Assembly (NCBI RefSeq): GCF_036906915.1
Contig: NZ_JBAKHX010000017.1
Coordinates: 47,984 to 111,983, forward strand
Direction of reading: 5' to 3'
Length of the DNA stretch: 64,000 nucleotides
Source: Phytohabitans sp036906915
GTDB lineage: Bacteria; Actinomycetota; Actinomycetes; Mycobacteriales; Micromonosporaceae
Shown: piece after piece, positions 50,324 through 59,436 of the stretch
How the letters are laid out: every line of letters starts with the position of its first letter
Position numbering within the stretch: the stretch's first letter is position 1
The notes under the pieces: generated by a model
What the model was told of the DNA's origin: nothing
Seen by the model: only the letters and a program-made list of their open reading frames with translations
The model's database searches: none
Made by a program: the position numbers and the translations under genes

Positions 50324-50945
50324 TGAACGAACAGTCCCTGCCGAACCTGCAGCCTACGCAGGCTCGCTGACCGGTAGCCAAGGTCCGCGGGCAAGGACAC
50401 CCGTCGGCGATCAAGGCACCGCTGGCGTGCCCGTGTTCCGGGCGGCACCGTACGGTAGACAGCGACCTTCCGTAGCCGAAAGAGCGTCGGACAGCATGAT
50501 CACACTTACTACTTTGCCGATGTGAGTACGTCGGCCAGCGTAGGTATGTTCTGATGCGCGACCGGCCGCTAACGCATGGCATACGGCGAAACGTCTGTGG
50601 GCCTGTCGTACGTCGCCGCTATAGTTAGCGGACTCGATCACGCCAACGAAGCGGCCGAACACCGCCACCGACTCGTTACCACCCATAACGACGAAGGTCC
50701 AGATGTTAGATGACGCGAACCTCCCTATTCAGGCCCGCGATCAGTTCATAAGACTTTGGCATCTCCGTCGGATAATCAGGGCGACATGCCTGACAGTGCC
50801 GGACACCGGGGGCACTTCGACAGTGCGATCTCGGCGAGCGCTGCGATGCCCTCAAATAAGATCGAGTATCTACCTGCTCCTCATTCCCTTCTATAATAGC
50901 GTTGGCCGGGCATCAGCATCGATGGCCCGGCCGCTGCAATTCAAT
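50324..50945. other. Gene-free stretch inside the island
   Basis: These 622 nt have lower GC than the surroundings and no recognisable gene. A 91-codon frame on the minus strand (50411-50686, MGGNESVAVFGRFVGVIESA at its start) is the only candidate and matches no family I know. No tRNA, CRISPR or clear terminator is visible. Confidence 0.5.
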
Positions 50946-51173
50946 TCAGGAAGGGGACGAAATCCCGCAGTTTGCTATATCTCGAACGAACGCTGCCCAC
51001 TGGTGGGGAGTGAAGTCGAGTGTTGGGCCCGGGCGGTCTTTCGTGTCGCGTACCTGCACGAAGCCCTCCGAAAGGCGAACCTCCACGCAGTTGCCGTTGC
51101 CTTGACTGCGAGTACTCGTTCGCCACCGACCGTCAAGCGGCGGGACAATGTCTTCTTTGACGCGCCCGTTCAC
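50946..51173 (-). CDS. DUF397 domain protein
   Basis: This 75-residue protein matches the DUF397 pattern: WRTSTRSQGNGNCVEVRL, then VQVRDTKDRPGPTLDFTPHQWAAFV. These small actinomycete proteins are encoded next to XRE/DUF5753 regulators and act with them in developmental or antibiotic regulation (for example the WhiJ-type pairs). It overlaps the upstream XRE gene by 4 nt. The N-terminus (MNGRVKEDIVPPLDGR) is divergent. Confidence 0.87.
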   Translation of the reverse strand: MNGRVKEDIVPPLDGRWRTSTRSQGNGNCVEVRLSEGFVQVRDTKDRPGPTLDFTPHQWAAFVRDIANCGISSPS

Positions 51174-52021
51174 TGGAGCCTTTCCTGCGCTGCACGAAGA
51201 GCGGCGACGGACGCCTGCGTGTCAAGCGTGCTGTTTAGTAGGTGATCGAGGATTTGTGTGTACGTTGGTATTTGACTTTCATCTTCATATACGCCGCCCG
51301 TCGCTGTCTCAACGTATACGACATCTGGATCATCTTCGAAGGTCATCTTGGTGAAAGCAAGGATAAGTGGATTATGTTCCGCTGCAGCGAAAGGGAATAC
51401 CCGTACTTCTATGAACGGTCGGCGCGTCGCCTCGATGACGCGCTCAAGTTGCTCATTTAGAGCCTCTGTTCCGCCGATTGGTCGGTAGAGAACCGATTCA
51501 TCCAGGATAAATGTCAGGCGAGGGGGGTGTTCCCTCCCAAGTATGTTTCTTTGGCGTCCTATCCTGACTGCCGTTCGTTTTTCGACCAAATCTAGGGTGA
51601 GGGTCGGCATTAAATTGCCGAATAGAGCCCTAGCATACTTCTCCGTCTGGAGAAGGCCAGGAATTACGGCGTTTTCGAACGTTGCGATAGATGTCGCAAC
51701 ATCTTCGAGCCCAATAAAGACGGCATGCGACTCGGACAAAGCGTCGGAGTATCGGCTCCACCATCCTCGTTTGTGGCTTTCCTGGGCAAGGGCCTCAAGG
51801 CGTCTGCGTTGCTGAATGTCCCTAATGCCGTACTTGTCCAACAACACCAGCAAGTCCGGTCTGCGCACGCCTATGCGTCCAGACTCCACGCGGCTGAGCC
51901 AGGACCCGGAACGCTCGACGGCGGCAGCTGCCTCCTCGCCGGTCAGGTTCGCTTGGAGCCGAAGTTCCTGGAGGGCGTGACCAAGTCGCCGTCTAGCCAG
52001 GGCTGGACTGCCACCTTGCAT
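51170..52021 (-). CDS. XRE-family regulator with DUF5753 domain
   Basis: This 283-residue protein has an N-terminal helix-turn-helix (LGHALQELRLQANLTGEEAA, SGSWLSRVESGRIGVRRPDL; residues 10-65) and a C-terminal DUF5753/Scr1 ligand-like domain (VIPGLLQTEKYARALF, LTFILDESVLYRPIGGTEAL, VRVFPFAAAEHNPLILAFTK). It pairs with the DUF397 protein downstream. The start ATG at 52021 aligns with the usual N-terminus. Its DNA is more A+T-rich than the chromosome, consistent with transfer. Confidence 0.9.
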   Translation of the reverse strand: MQGGSPALARRRLGHALQELRLQANLTGEEAAAAVERSGSWLSRVESGRIGVRRPDLLVLLDKYGIRDIQQRRRLEALAQESHKRGWWSRYSDALSESHAVFIGLEDVATSIATFENAVIPGLLQTEKYARALFGNLMPTLTLDLVEKRTAVRIGRQRNILGREHPPRLTFILDESVLYRPIGGTEALNEQLERVIEATRRPFIEVRVFPFAAAEHNPLILAFTKMTFEDDPDVVYVETATGGVYEDESQIPTYTQILDHLLNSTLDTQASVAALRAAQERLQ

Positions 52022-52312
52022 TCCGCCTCCTCTCGCTAAGCGGCATAGCTCGCAACTGTATCGCTCATCGCCATGCCGCAACAGCGGTGCGCACGGGCGT
52101 GTCGCGTCTGAGCCTTGCATATGCGAATTTACTGAGGCATGCTCAATCTAGGACACTCAGAGTGATTGATCAATAGCGGAGAGGAGTTCTCTGAGATCAA
52201 GCGCGTGAGTGTGGCTCGCAGGATGAACTGGCGGTGAAACCTCCGTTGGCCCTGCGACAGATGGTTCCAATCACCCACGGCGGCTGATAGCGGCCTGTTG
52301 GAGAGGGAAGCC

Positions 52313-52792
52313 ATGCCCGATGACCGTACGCGAGGCTCGCGCCGAGGGGTGCCTGCAGCGGGAGGCGCCTCGGGCGGTCCGGTCGGCGGGGGAGAGAGCA
52401 ATACAAACGATAGTCGATCCGCCATGCGAGCGAGGCGCAAGACGCCACCGATCGGTAGTGGATCACAGCGACGATCATATCGCCACAGCGAAGCACTCGA
52501 AACGGCCGATTCCTCCGGCCGTTTTATTGACTTCATGGACCGACGGTGGACCTTTGCGGAAGAGAGCCTTGCCCATGCTCTGCACCAGCTACTGCTGGCG
52601 GCCGGCGCCGCCCTGCTCGTGGTTGTCGTCGCCCTCGGCATCGCTCTCGCAGCCGCGACCTTCGTAGTGATCGTCACAATCGTTGAAGGATCCGCTGGAG
52701 TCGACCCCTGGCACACAGTCATCGCGCTTTTGGGCGCAAGCGGACTCGGATCCGTCACTGTGACCGTAGGCAGGTGGGTACGTCAGCGCTAA
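52313..52792 (+). CDS. Small membrane protein of unknown function
   Basis: This 159-residue protein has an Arg/Gly-rich N-terminal half and two hydrophobic helices (LLLAAGAALLVVVVALGIAL with AAATFVVIVTIVEG; then VIALLGASGLGSVTVTVG). GGAGAGGGA lies 5-10 nt upstream of the ATG. It is divergent from the XRE gene and has no recognised relatives. Confidence 0.55.
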   Translation: MPDDRTRGSRRGVPAAGGASGGPVGGGESNTNDSRSAMRARRKTPPIGSGSQRRSYRHSEALETADSSGRFIDFMDRRWTFAEESLAHALHQLLLAAGAALLVVVVALGIALAAATFVVIVTIVEGSAGVDPWHTVIALLGASGLGSVTVTVGRWVRQR

Positions 52793-52935
52793 CCTGCCAC
52801 GGCGAGAGTCCCCGACCAGGTCCGGCGGCCGCGCGTCTGACTAGACGACGAGACTACGGACGCCGACCGGCGTTGGGGCTCGGAGGAAGTAGGTTTCAGA
52901 TGTTGGCTACTATGGCGACAATCGGCGGCCCTATT

Positions 52936-53189
52936 GGTCTCATGATCACGACCGCCTTCCTGGCCATCACCGCCGCCAACGCCGAAAAGGGGGCCGCTCC
53001 GCCGAACGGGACGGCCTCATCCGCCTCACCCTCGGCGAGGTTCGACGTCTCCTGGCACACCTGATTACCCTCATCCGATCCATTGATCATATTGATCGAT
53101 GGTCGCGGTGGCGCCGTCGACACCAATTCAGAGCCAAACCGGCCACTACCAGCGAAGACTCGCCCGCCTTGAAGTGCGGCTGGAGTACT
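52936..53189 (+). pseudogene. IS701-type transposase 3' remnant (plus strand)
   Basis: The + strand encodes TAFLAITAANAEKG, then after a frame change ERDGLIRLTLGEVRRLLAHL, and after another the end YQRRLARLEVRLEY followed by a stop. These match the C-terminus of the minus-strand IS701-type remnant at 53188-53797. Only the last about 80 codons remain. Confidence 0.75.
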
Positions 53190-53236
53190 AATACTCCAGC
53201 CGCACTTCGCCTTGGCGGAGTCTGCGCTGGTAGTGG
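53143..53236. repeat. 94-nt inverted repeat at transposase tail-to-tail junction
   Basis: CCACTACCAGCG through GGCTGGAGTA is mirrored, with a few mismatches, by TACTCCAGCC through CGCTGGTAGTGG around the centre at 53189-53190. Each arm encodes the last codons (ending RLEY) of one transposase remnant, and the two stop codons face each other across a 3-nt centre. Confidence 0.85.
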
Positions 53237-53797
53237 CTGATCCGGGCCCGGTATTGATGCCGCCGTCGCCATCGTGACCATCGATTGACGCCCGCTACGG
53301 TACGCGCTCGGGTGATCAGGTATGCCAGCAGACGTCTAACTTCAGCGATGGAGAGCGGAACAAGTCCTTCGCGATCGGGTCCAGCGCCCCCTTTTTCGCC
53401 GTCGCGGCGGTGACGGTCAGGAACGCGTGGGCGCACATCGCCAAGGTGATGTGTCGGTACCAGGCGACGTAGCGGCGCACTTGGTACTCGTCCAGCCCGA
53501 CCTGGCCTTTGGCGGTTTGGAAACACTCCTCCACCGCCCAACGGGTTCCGGCCACGATGATCAGCACTTCATCGGTGGTGTCCGCTGGCCCGTGGCACAG
53601 GTAGTAGGCCAGCTCGGTCGGATCGCTGACCGAGCGGCGGATCAGCAGCCACCGAGCGAAGCCGTGCTCCTCGGTACCGGTGTCGGGCAGGGTGGCCACG
53701 GCCCAGTCGTAGACGCGCGGGCCTTTGGCACCGTCACCGCAGCTGCGCCGCTTCCACGCCAGGGCGGGAGCGGCCGCGGCCAAGGCGTCGGCGCGGG
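53188..53797 (-). pseudogene. IS701-type transposase remnant (minus strand)
   Basis: The 5' part is missing; the readable part starts RADALAAAAPALAWKRRSC and runs through GDGAKGPRVYDWAVATLP, ARWLLIRRSVSDPTELAYYL, TRWAVEECFQTAKGQVGLDE and YVAWYRHITLAMCAHAFL. The E in WAVEECFQ would be the last DDE catalytic residue. After KKGALDPIAKDLF the frame shifts to VPLSIAEVRRLLAYLITRA and ends RQGEVRLEY. The family pattern is IS701/IS4-like DDE. It is inactive by truncation and frameshift. Confidence 0.82.
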
Positions 53798-53890
53798 CGC
53801 TGCCGCCTACGCGGCCGAGGCCGCCGGCCGCTTCGCGGTCGCCGTGCTGGCCCGCGGCCACGAGCGGGCCCCGGGAAACGGCCGCAGGCG

Positions 53891-54145
53891 GTGCCGGTAG
53901 GCGGTCCCGCACAGTTCTCCGGCACGGCCAAGGTGAAGTTCTGCCGCCGGCTGGACAACTGGGCAGAGCTCGCCGACTACTTCGAGGTCCCGCCGCACAC
54001 CACCGCGAGCTTCGAGCACGGCAACCAACCGCGGCGACTGTGGGAGTCCCTGGAGATACGCGAGCAGTTGTTCGCGCTGCCGGAGGCGCTCGAGATGTGC
54101 GGCCGACCGGACCTGGCCCAGCTGCTGCGCGCCGACACCACCTAA
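53891..54145 (+). CDS. Small EAD-like adaptor domain protein or fragment
   Basis: These 84 residues show KVKFCRRLDNWAELADYFEV, HTTASFEHGNQPRRLWESL and LFALPEALEMCGRPDLAQLL. This resembles the small helical death-like effector-associated domains of actinobacterial NACHT, caspase-like and trypsin-like conflict proteins, where they mediate recruitment. Here it stands alone between two transposon remnants; it may be the surviving C-terminus of a larger gene. The GTG at 53891 is arbitrary. The family link is from pattern memory and is not certain. Confidence 0.45.
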   Translation: MPVGGPAQFSGTAKVKFCRRLDNWAELADYFEVPPHTTASFEHGNQPRRLWESLEIREQLFALPEALEMCGRPDLAQLLRADTT

Positions 54146-54219
54146 CCGATGGCCACCGTCGTCGGCTGCGGTGCCAGAACGGTGATCGGTTATGCGATGG
54201 CCGACCAAGCGAGGACCTG

Positions 54220-54405
54220 GTCGCATTGGAGGCCTTAGAGTTGCTGGACCCGGCACCGGACCCCGATCGGGCCGCTCGGCTGTCCGCAGGCAGATCATCG
54301 CGGCGCTGCGCCGGGCGAATCGTCGGGACATCGAGGTCAAGGCCGCCGCCATCCAGCAGGCGTTGCGGTCGCGCAGCTGCGGCAACCACGGCCAGTCCAG
54401 ACTGC
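54220..54405 (+). pseudogene. IS110-type transposase fragment
   Basis: Plus-strand segments LEALELLDPAPDPDRAARLS and, after a frameshift, IIAALRRANRRDIEVKAAA followed by IQQALRS resemble the region linking the RuvC-like and C-terminal domains of IS110-family transposases. Both ends are missing and the frame is broken. Confidence 0.5.
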
Positions 54406-54425
54406 CACCCTCGGCGCGGAGCCCG

Positions 54426-57400
54426 TCACTGCGTTTTGCCGGGTGTGGTGTGTGGCAGGTTGGCTGCCAGGACGCTGAAGTGGCGTTGAGGTGCCCACGC
54501 CCGCCTGTCGCCGATGACGTAGAGGCGACGTTTGGCGCGGCTGACGGCGACGTTGAGTAGGTTGGGTTTGCTCGCCGCCCATTGGCGGGCGCCCGGACGC
54601 TGGGGATCGCTGCCCAGGACGAGTATGACGATGTCGGCCTGTTTGCCCTGCGCGGTGTGGACGGTGCCGGCGATCAGCCCCGGGTAGCGGCGTGACCTGC
54701 CGCTGACCTGTCGGGCGATGGCCCGGAACGGCGCGATCACCATCACTTCGGACATGTCGAACTGGAGATCGGCGAGTGTGTCGAGGATGCGGTCGAGGTG
54801 GCGGCCCTCGTCGGGGATCCAGTGGCCCTGGGCCGCGCCGCCGCTTACGTCGATCCATTTGGACGGTGGGAGGGTCGGGTAGGCCGCGTCGAACCGTTCC
54901 GCGGCGCTCTGGCCGGTACCGTCGATCATGAGGCCGTCGTAGGCGATAGCGTTGACGATGTCGAACATGGGCTGGTCACAGCGCCGGTGGACGGTAAGCG
55001 GGACGCCCACCCAGGTGCTGTCGTCCTCATCGGACAGCCAGGTACCGAGCGGAGTGAGGCGGTCGGCGAGACGCTGGACGGACGTGCGGCTGGCCAACCA
55101 CTGCTCATCGACGCCGAAGTCGTTGCGGATCGCCTGTTCCGCGCGGAACGGCAGGGCGGTGATCGGCTCGAGTTGCAGCGGGTCACCGACGACGACGGCG
55201 CGTTTGGTCCGCCACAACGCGCCGACCGCATTCTGCGGCGTCGCCTGCCCGGCTTCGTCGATTAGGAGCCAGCCGAGCGATTCCTTGCCGAGGTGGCCGA
55301 ACAGCCGGGCGTAGGACGCGAACGTGGTCGAGACCACCGGTACTACGAAGAACAGGCTCCGCCAGGCCGCGAGTGTCGCCTGTTGGGGGACATCGTCTGG
55401 CACATCGCCACTCACCAGATCCATGGCAGCCTGCAGATTACGGCGCATCTCCGTGGGCATGTGCCGCAGGAACGCCTTGTGTAGCCGCAGGGCCGCGAGA
55501 AACATTTCACCGCGCGCGAGGTTCCACTCCTTGTCTGTCCACAGTGCAGTAAGCTCGCGTCGCTCGCGCTCCTTCCACCAGGTGGCGTCGGGATAGTGCC
55601 TGCCGAAGGCGGTCGCCGCGCGGTCGAGCAGACCGTCGACGGCGATGATCTCCGCCTCGAGGTTGCGCAGGTCGCGTGCGGCGTCGGCCTGGGCGCGTGT
55701 GGCCGCGCTGACCTCGCGCTCCGTCTGCGCCACCTCCCGCCGCGCCGCCAGCAGCGGCTCGTAGGCCGGCTGCGCCACCGGCGCCGCCAGAGCGTGGGCG
55801 GCGGCGGCCACCTCCTGCTGAGCGGCGCGCATCTCGTGCTGAGCGACGCCCACCTCGCTGGCCAGCCAGCCGTCCTGCCGCGCCCACCGGCTGGCCGCCG
55901 CGCCGAGCGTCTTCAATCGTTCCCACAGCCCTGGCCGGGATTGCTGATGCTGGGCGTGGGCGTGCCAGCGCTGGCTCAGCTCGGCTTCCCACGATCGGAC
56001 CATCCGCTCGGCACTGGCCATCCGCTGCTGGGCGATCCGCTCGGCCTCCGCTCGACGCGTGCTTGCGACCTGGTCCGCCTCGGCCTGTCGCTCGCGTTCG
56101 ACACGAAGGGCGCGCTGATGCCGCTCGCGTATCCGGTCGATCCGCTCCCCGGCCGCGGCCACCGCGCGCCGCGAATTGGTGAGTTCGCCGTCCATCCGTG
56201 CGCGACGCTCAACGGCGCGGTAGACCTCGGCCCGTTCGGCGCGCAAGCTCTCCGCCCGCGCTTCGACCGTCCGAAACTCCGCGACCGCGGCCGACCACCG
56301 CTGTTCCGGCGGGCGCTGCTCGTAGTCCTTGAGTACGGCAAGCATCCCCCGCCAGTTCTGGTCATCCGCCGGCTCGTCATGGGCCTGATACCAGAACGCG
56401 TTCAGGAACCGGGTGCGATTGATCTTGTTGCCTAGCCGTGCCGCGACGAGCGCCCACGCCTTTGTGTGCGTGGACTCCTCGGCGCGCTGCTCCGCGGCCT
56501 CGGCCTCGGGCTCCGAAGCGGGCGCGTCGGGGGCGAGCAGCGCCGTGGCGATCTCCGGGAAGTAGTCCACAACGGCGGCCTTGTCTCGCCACGAGTCGTC
56601 GATCGCGTCAGCGTCCGGAATCTCGTCGGTGACGTTCTCTACCGCGCCGTTGTTCGTCGACGCGACCACCATCTCGAACCCAGTGAGGTCGGGCCGCCAC
56701 TCGGACACCACCCGCGTGCGCTGCCCCGTCGTCCACCGCAACTGCTTGCCTGTGAACGCCTTCCGCGGATGCGACAGCGTCGCCAGTCGCTGCGCTCGGC
56801 GTACCACCAGCGCGGCGATCAGATCGCGTAGCATCGTGGTCTTTCCGGTGCCGGGTGGCCCGTTGACTCCCATGACGCCGGCGCCGGTCATCTCCAGCGC
56901 GGTGTTCACCGCGAGCTGCTGGTTCAGGCCGAGTGCGTGATCGGGGTGGCTCAGCCAGCGGCCCGCCGGCACGCGGTCTGGAGCGGTGGCCGGGAGGACG
57001 GCCCCCGGCTGGGCGCGGACGTCGACCCGCGCGGCGGTGGGGATCTCGGCCTCCGGGCGCAGATACTCGCGCAGGGCGGCGCCGATGTCCCCTTTGGCCG
57101 CCCGGCCAGCGACCCACTCCAGGTCTCCTGTAATGAAGCTGTTGAGGAACTCGTGGCCGCGCCCGCTGTCCGCGGTACGCCGGGCGACGATCTGGCTCTT
57201 GATGCGGATCTCCGTGCAGGACAGCGCCTCACTAATGCCAGCCGGGGCCGTGGCGGCGGCCAGGCATGCGCGCAGGCGAGCATGATCCAACACCCGCCGG
57301 TACACGGTCGGCGGCGAGTTGTCGTCCACCGGAGGGACGATCTCCTCAATGACCTCGTCGCCCCACGCCTTGCTGAACCGCTCCGCGGCGTCCTCGAACC

Positions 57401-57869
57401 CGCGAAGCCAGTCTCGCGATCGCCGCCCCCGGCTCAGTACCTGACCGGTGGCCCAGGCACAACTGGAAAGCACCTCGGAGTCCAGGAGCGCTTTTCCATT
57501 TTCGTCGACCAGGAACATCGCTACGGCGCTTTCTCCAGCGGGCCGCTCGTCGAAGCTGTCCAGACCCGGCTCGAAGAAACGCGAAATGGTCTCGAAAATC
57601 GCGTCGAGACGGTAGATCCCCAGGTACACGACGTGCCGCCAGGTCTGGTTCTTCCCCAGTCGTCGGCGGGCGAACTCGTGGCCAGGCTCCCAGGGCAGCG
57701 GCTCACCAGGCTTGACCGCAGCCACCAGCCGATCCCGGCTCGCTTTCTCGACGCTCTGCGGACTGAACATCTCCACAGTCCGCCAGAACTCGATGATCTC
57801 CGCCCGCTTCGCATCCGCTTTCCGCGCCAAGCCCAACTCCGATCGACAGACACCGTCGAACACAATCAC
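54426..57869 (-). CDS. Large SF1 (Upf1/DNA2-like) helicase with coiled-coil insert; candidate defence protein
   Basis: This 1147-residue protein has an N-terminal region (1-330) with no recognised family. AAA_11-type core 1 follows, with Walker A in GVNGPPGTGKTTMLRDLI (about residue 340). An Arg/Glu/Ala-rich, probably coiled-coil insert lies at about 500-800, and Walker B is in LGWLLIDEAGQATPQNAVGA (about 869). VVVGDPLQLEPI and VPLTVHRRCDQPMF are motifs III-IV; AAA_12-type core 2 ends with GTVHTAQGKQADIVILVLGS and LNVAVSRAKRRLYVIGD (about 1108). It should be an ATP-driven nucleic-acid translocase. It is intact inside an island full of remnants, which favours a selected role such as phage defence. 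Confidence 0.88.
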   Translation of the reverse strand: MIVFDGVCRSELGLARKADAKRAEIIEFWRTVEMFSPQSVEKASRDRLVAAVKPGEPLPWEPGHEFARRRLGKNQTWRHVVYLGIYRLDAIFETISRFFEPGLDSFDERPAGESAVAMFLVDENGKALLDSEVLSSCAWATGQVLSRGRRSRDWLRGFEDAAERFSKAWGDEVIEEIVPPVDDNSPPTVYRRVLDHARLRACLAAATAPAGISEALSCTEIRIKSQIVARRTADSGRGHEFLNSFITGDLEWVAGRAAKGDIGAALREYLRPEAEIPTAARVDVRAQPGAVLPATAPDRVPAGRWLSHPDHALGLNQQLAVNTALEMTGAGVMGVNGPPGTGKTTMLRDLIAALVVRRAQRLATLSHPRKAFTGKQLRWTTGQRTRVVSEWRPDLTGFEMVVASTNNGAVENVTDEIPDADAIDDSWRDKAAVVDYFPEIATALLAPDAPASEPEAEAAEQRAEESTHTKAWALVAARLGNKINRTRFLNAFWYQAHDEPADDQNWRGMLAVLKDYEQRPPEQRWSAAVAEFRTVEARAESLRAERAEVYRAVERRARMDGELTNSRRAVAAAGERIDRIRERHQRALRVERERQAEADQVASTRRAEAERIAQQRMASAERMVRSWEAELSQRWHAHAQHQQSRPGLWERLKTLGAAASRWARQDGWLASEVGVAQHEMRAAQQEVAAAAHALAAPVAQPAYEPLLAARREVAQTEREVSAATRAQADAARDLRNLEAEIIAVDGLLDRAATAFGRHYPDATWWKERERRELTALWTDKEWNLARGEMFLAALRLHKAFLRHMPTEMRRNLQAAMDLVSGDVPDDVPQQATLAAWRSLFFVVPVVSTTFASYARLFGHLGKESLGWLLIDEAGQATPQNAVGALWRTKRAVVVGDPLQLEPITALPFRAEQAIRNDFGVDEQWLASRTSVQRLADRLTPLGTWLSDEDDSTWVGVPLTVHRRCDQPMFDIVNAIAYDGLMIDGTGQSAAERFDAAYPTLPPSKWIDVSGGAAQGHWIPDEGRHLDRILDTLADLQFDMSEVMVIAPFRAIARQVSGRSRRYPGLIAGTVHTAQGKQADIVILVLGSDPQRPGARQWAASKPNLLNVAVSRAKRRLYVIGDRRAWAPQRHFSVLAANLPHTTPGKTQ

Positions 57870-58518
57870 GGAAGACCCTAGAGCCTATTCGCATGATCAT
57901 GCGGGTGCGAAAATGATCAGATGGCATTGGTTCGTGAACGCCGCTCCGGACTGTTCGTCCACTGGGGATTCTGCGCACTGCCAGAGCGGAACGAATGGTC
58001 CGGGCGCGGTCCAGCTCCATCCAGTCGGACAACGTACAGGCCAAAGATTTGCCTCAGTGGACCGCTTCGACCTTGTAGAGCGTCGCCTGGGCGGGGCACT
58101 GACCACGCCGTGCACGAGGTGGTCCGGGTCGTCTCCGCCGGCCCGCACGACCATGCCGGTGTTGCTGCAGGGTCCGCAGTGCTCGCCGCGACGCATTCAT
58201 TCGTCGACCGGCGGTTGGGCCGCGCTGGCGGGCGGGGAAGGGTGTGGCCTCTGCTTTGGCCGGCCGGCTCGCTCAAGTGGGTGGACTCTGTGCCGATCGG
58301 TCGTTTGGTGCGCCTGTGTGTGTTTCGGTGCGGTCATGGCCGAGCAAGTTGCCGTCACCGGGCTGGTTCACCGTGCCGAGGGCGGTTCAGACGCAGTGGT
58401 GGCGGTTGGGAGTCGGGCGGCGGCCGATGGCTGGACGGTCCGGTATGAGCCTCGCTTGCTGGCTCGCCTGTGACAGCGAGTCGTCGTCCTTGTCGGTCTT
58501 TGGCGCACGGGGCCGATT
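57870..58518. other. Gene-free stretch with palindrome upstream of helicase gene
   Basis: These 649 nt precede the SF1 helicase start. A perfect 12-nt palindrome GCATGATCATGC (57891-57902) lies 22 nt upstream of the helicase ATG and could be an operator. Open frames exist on both strands (for example 57921-58448 plus) but show no family pattern and look like chance frames or a decayed gene. Confidence 0.5.
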
Positions 58519-59181
58519 TCAGCCCGGCAGGACTGGGCATCCGTTACGACTCCAGTCGGCGATCTGCACCCAGAATGTCTGCGCATACCGCACCCGGGCC
58601 TCGGGCCAGGGCTTGGTTTCGGCGTCTGGGTCGTCGTTCACGTTGAACTCGCGGTCGATGTAGTCGAGCAGGTCGGCGGCGTAGTAAATGACATCGACGC
58701 CCCAGACCGACAGCACCGGGTGCCCCCAGCCGCCCCGGCCGGAAGGCAAGAACCGATGTACATACAGTGGCACCAGCGGGCCGTCAGCGGCCAGGCGTTC
58801 ACGCGCCAATCGCAGCGCATCCGTGACGTCGGCCGGCCGCTCATCGCGCCACCACGGGTGCCAGTAGCCGTTTTCGACGGCGGTTAGCGCCCCGTCTTCA
58901 GCGAAGTCGAGGTGCGCGCGCAGTCGCCCCGGATCCCCGTCGCGCCAGTCCGGCCAGCCCAGGTCAGTGGTCTTGTCTAGGTCGTCGTCGCCCTCGGTCC
59001 ATACCGGCAACCCTTCGGCCAGAAACGCGCGATGGTCATCCGCGAACTGGAACCCGAACCGCTGCTGCACCTCGTCGAATTCGCGGTCGGTCAACCCGGG
59101 CCGGATCGCCGTACGGCCCAGCTCGGCAAGGCGTCGCGCCGCGGCGACGCCCAGCGCGACTGCGTCAGGCTCCAACACCAC
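58519..59181 (-). CDS. SUKH/SMI1-KNR4-like protein
   Basis: This 220-residue protein has LTDREFDEVQQRFGFQFADD and HRAFLAEGLPVWTEG near residue 30, the usual opening of SUKH proteins. WPDWRDGDPGRLRAHLDFAE, VENGYWHPWWRDERP and a C-terminal HPVLSVWGVDVIYYAADLLD follow. SUKH domains often serve as immunity proteins against secreted toxins; no toxin gene is next to it, so it may be an orphan immunity gene or a housekeeping actinobacterial paralogue. Confidence 0.75.
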   Translation of the reverse strand: MVLEPDAVALGVAAARRLAELGRTAIRPGLTDREFDEVQQRFGFQFADDHRAFLAEGLPVWTEGDDDLDKTTDLGWPDWRDGDPGRLRAHLDFAEDGALTAVENGYWHPWWRDERPADVTDALRLARERLAADGPLVPLYVHRFLPSGRGGWGHPVLSVWGVDVIYYAADLLDYIDREFNVNDDPDAETKPWPEARVRYAQTFWVQIADWSRNGCPVLPG

Positions 59182-59205
59182 ACCAGGCTAACGGCAGCGC
59201 CTCGC

Positions 59206-59436
59206 ATGGACCGCCGCCGCTGGCGGTTTCCAGACCCGGATAGACAGCACCTGGTGCAGGCTGGATCCAGGCTGTGGGTATGCGTTATCGCCGTGGCCCG
59301 GGGCGCCGTTGCGGCCGGGGCTGTGCCCCAGTTGGCCGCACAGGCAGGGAAGCTGCCCGAAGCACGCAAAGTGCTACAGGTGGCCATCGACAACACTGAC
59401 ATGCTGCTAGAGCTGCTGAGTTCCGTGGATCTCTAA
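59206..59436 (+). CDS. 76-residue hypothetical protein
   Basis: The ORF begins MDRRRWRFPDPDRQHLVQ and ends ARKVLQVAIDNTDMLLELLS plus a few residues, an amphipathic helical pattern. It lies 24 nt from the divergent SUKH gene start and 114 nt before the right attachment repeat. No family was recognised; coding is plausible from its amino-acid pattern. Confidence 0.45.
   Translation: MDRRRWRFPDPDRQHLVQAGSRLWVCVIAVARGAVAAGAVPQLAAQAGKLPEARKVLQVAIDNTDMLLELLSSVDL

Noticed and set aside
50703..51245. 180-codon plus-strand frame in the island
   Set aside because: It is antisense to the DUF397 gene, which has a clear family pattern on the other strand.
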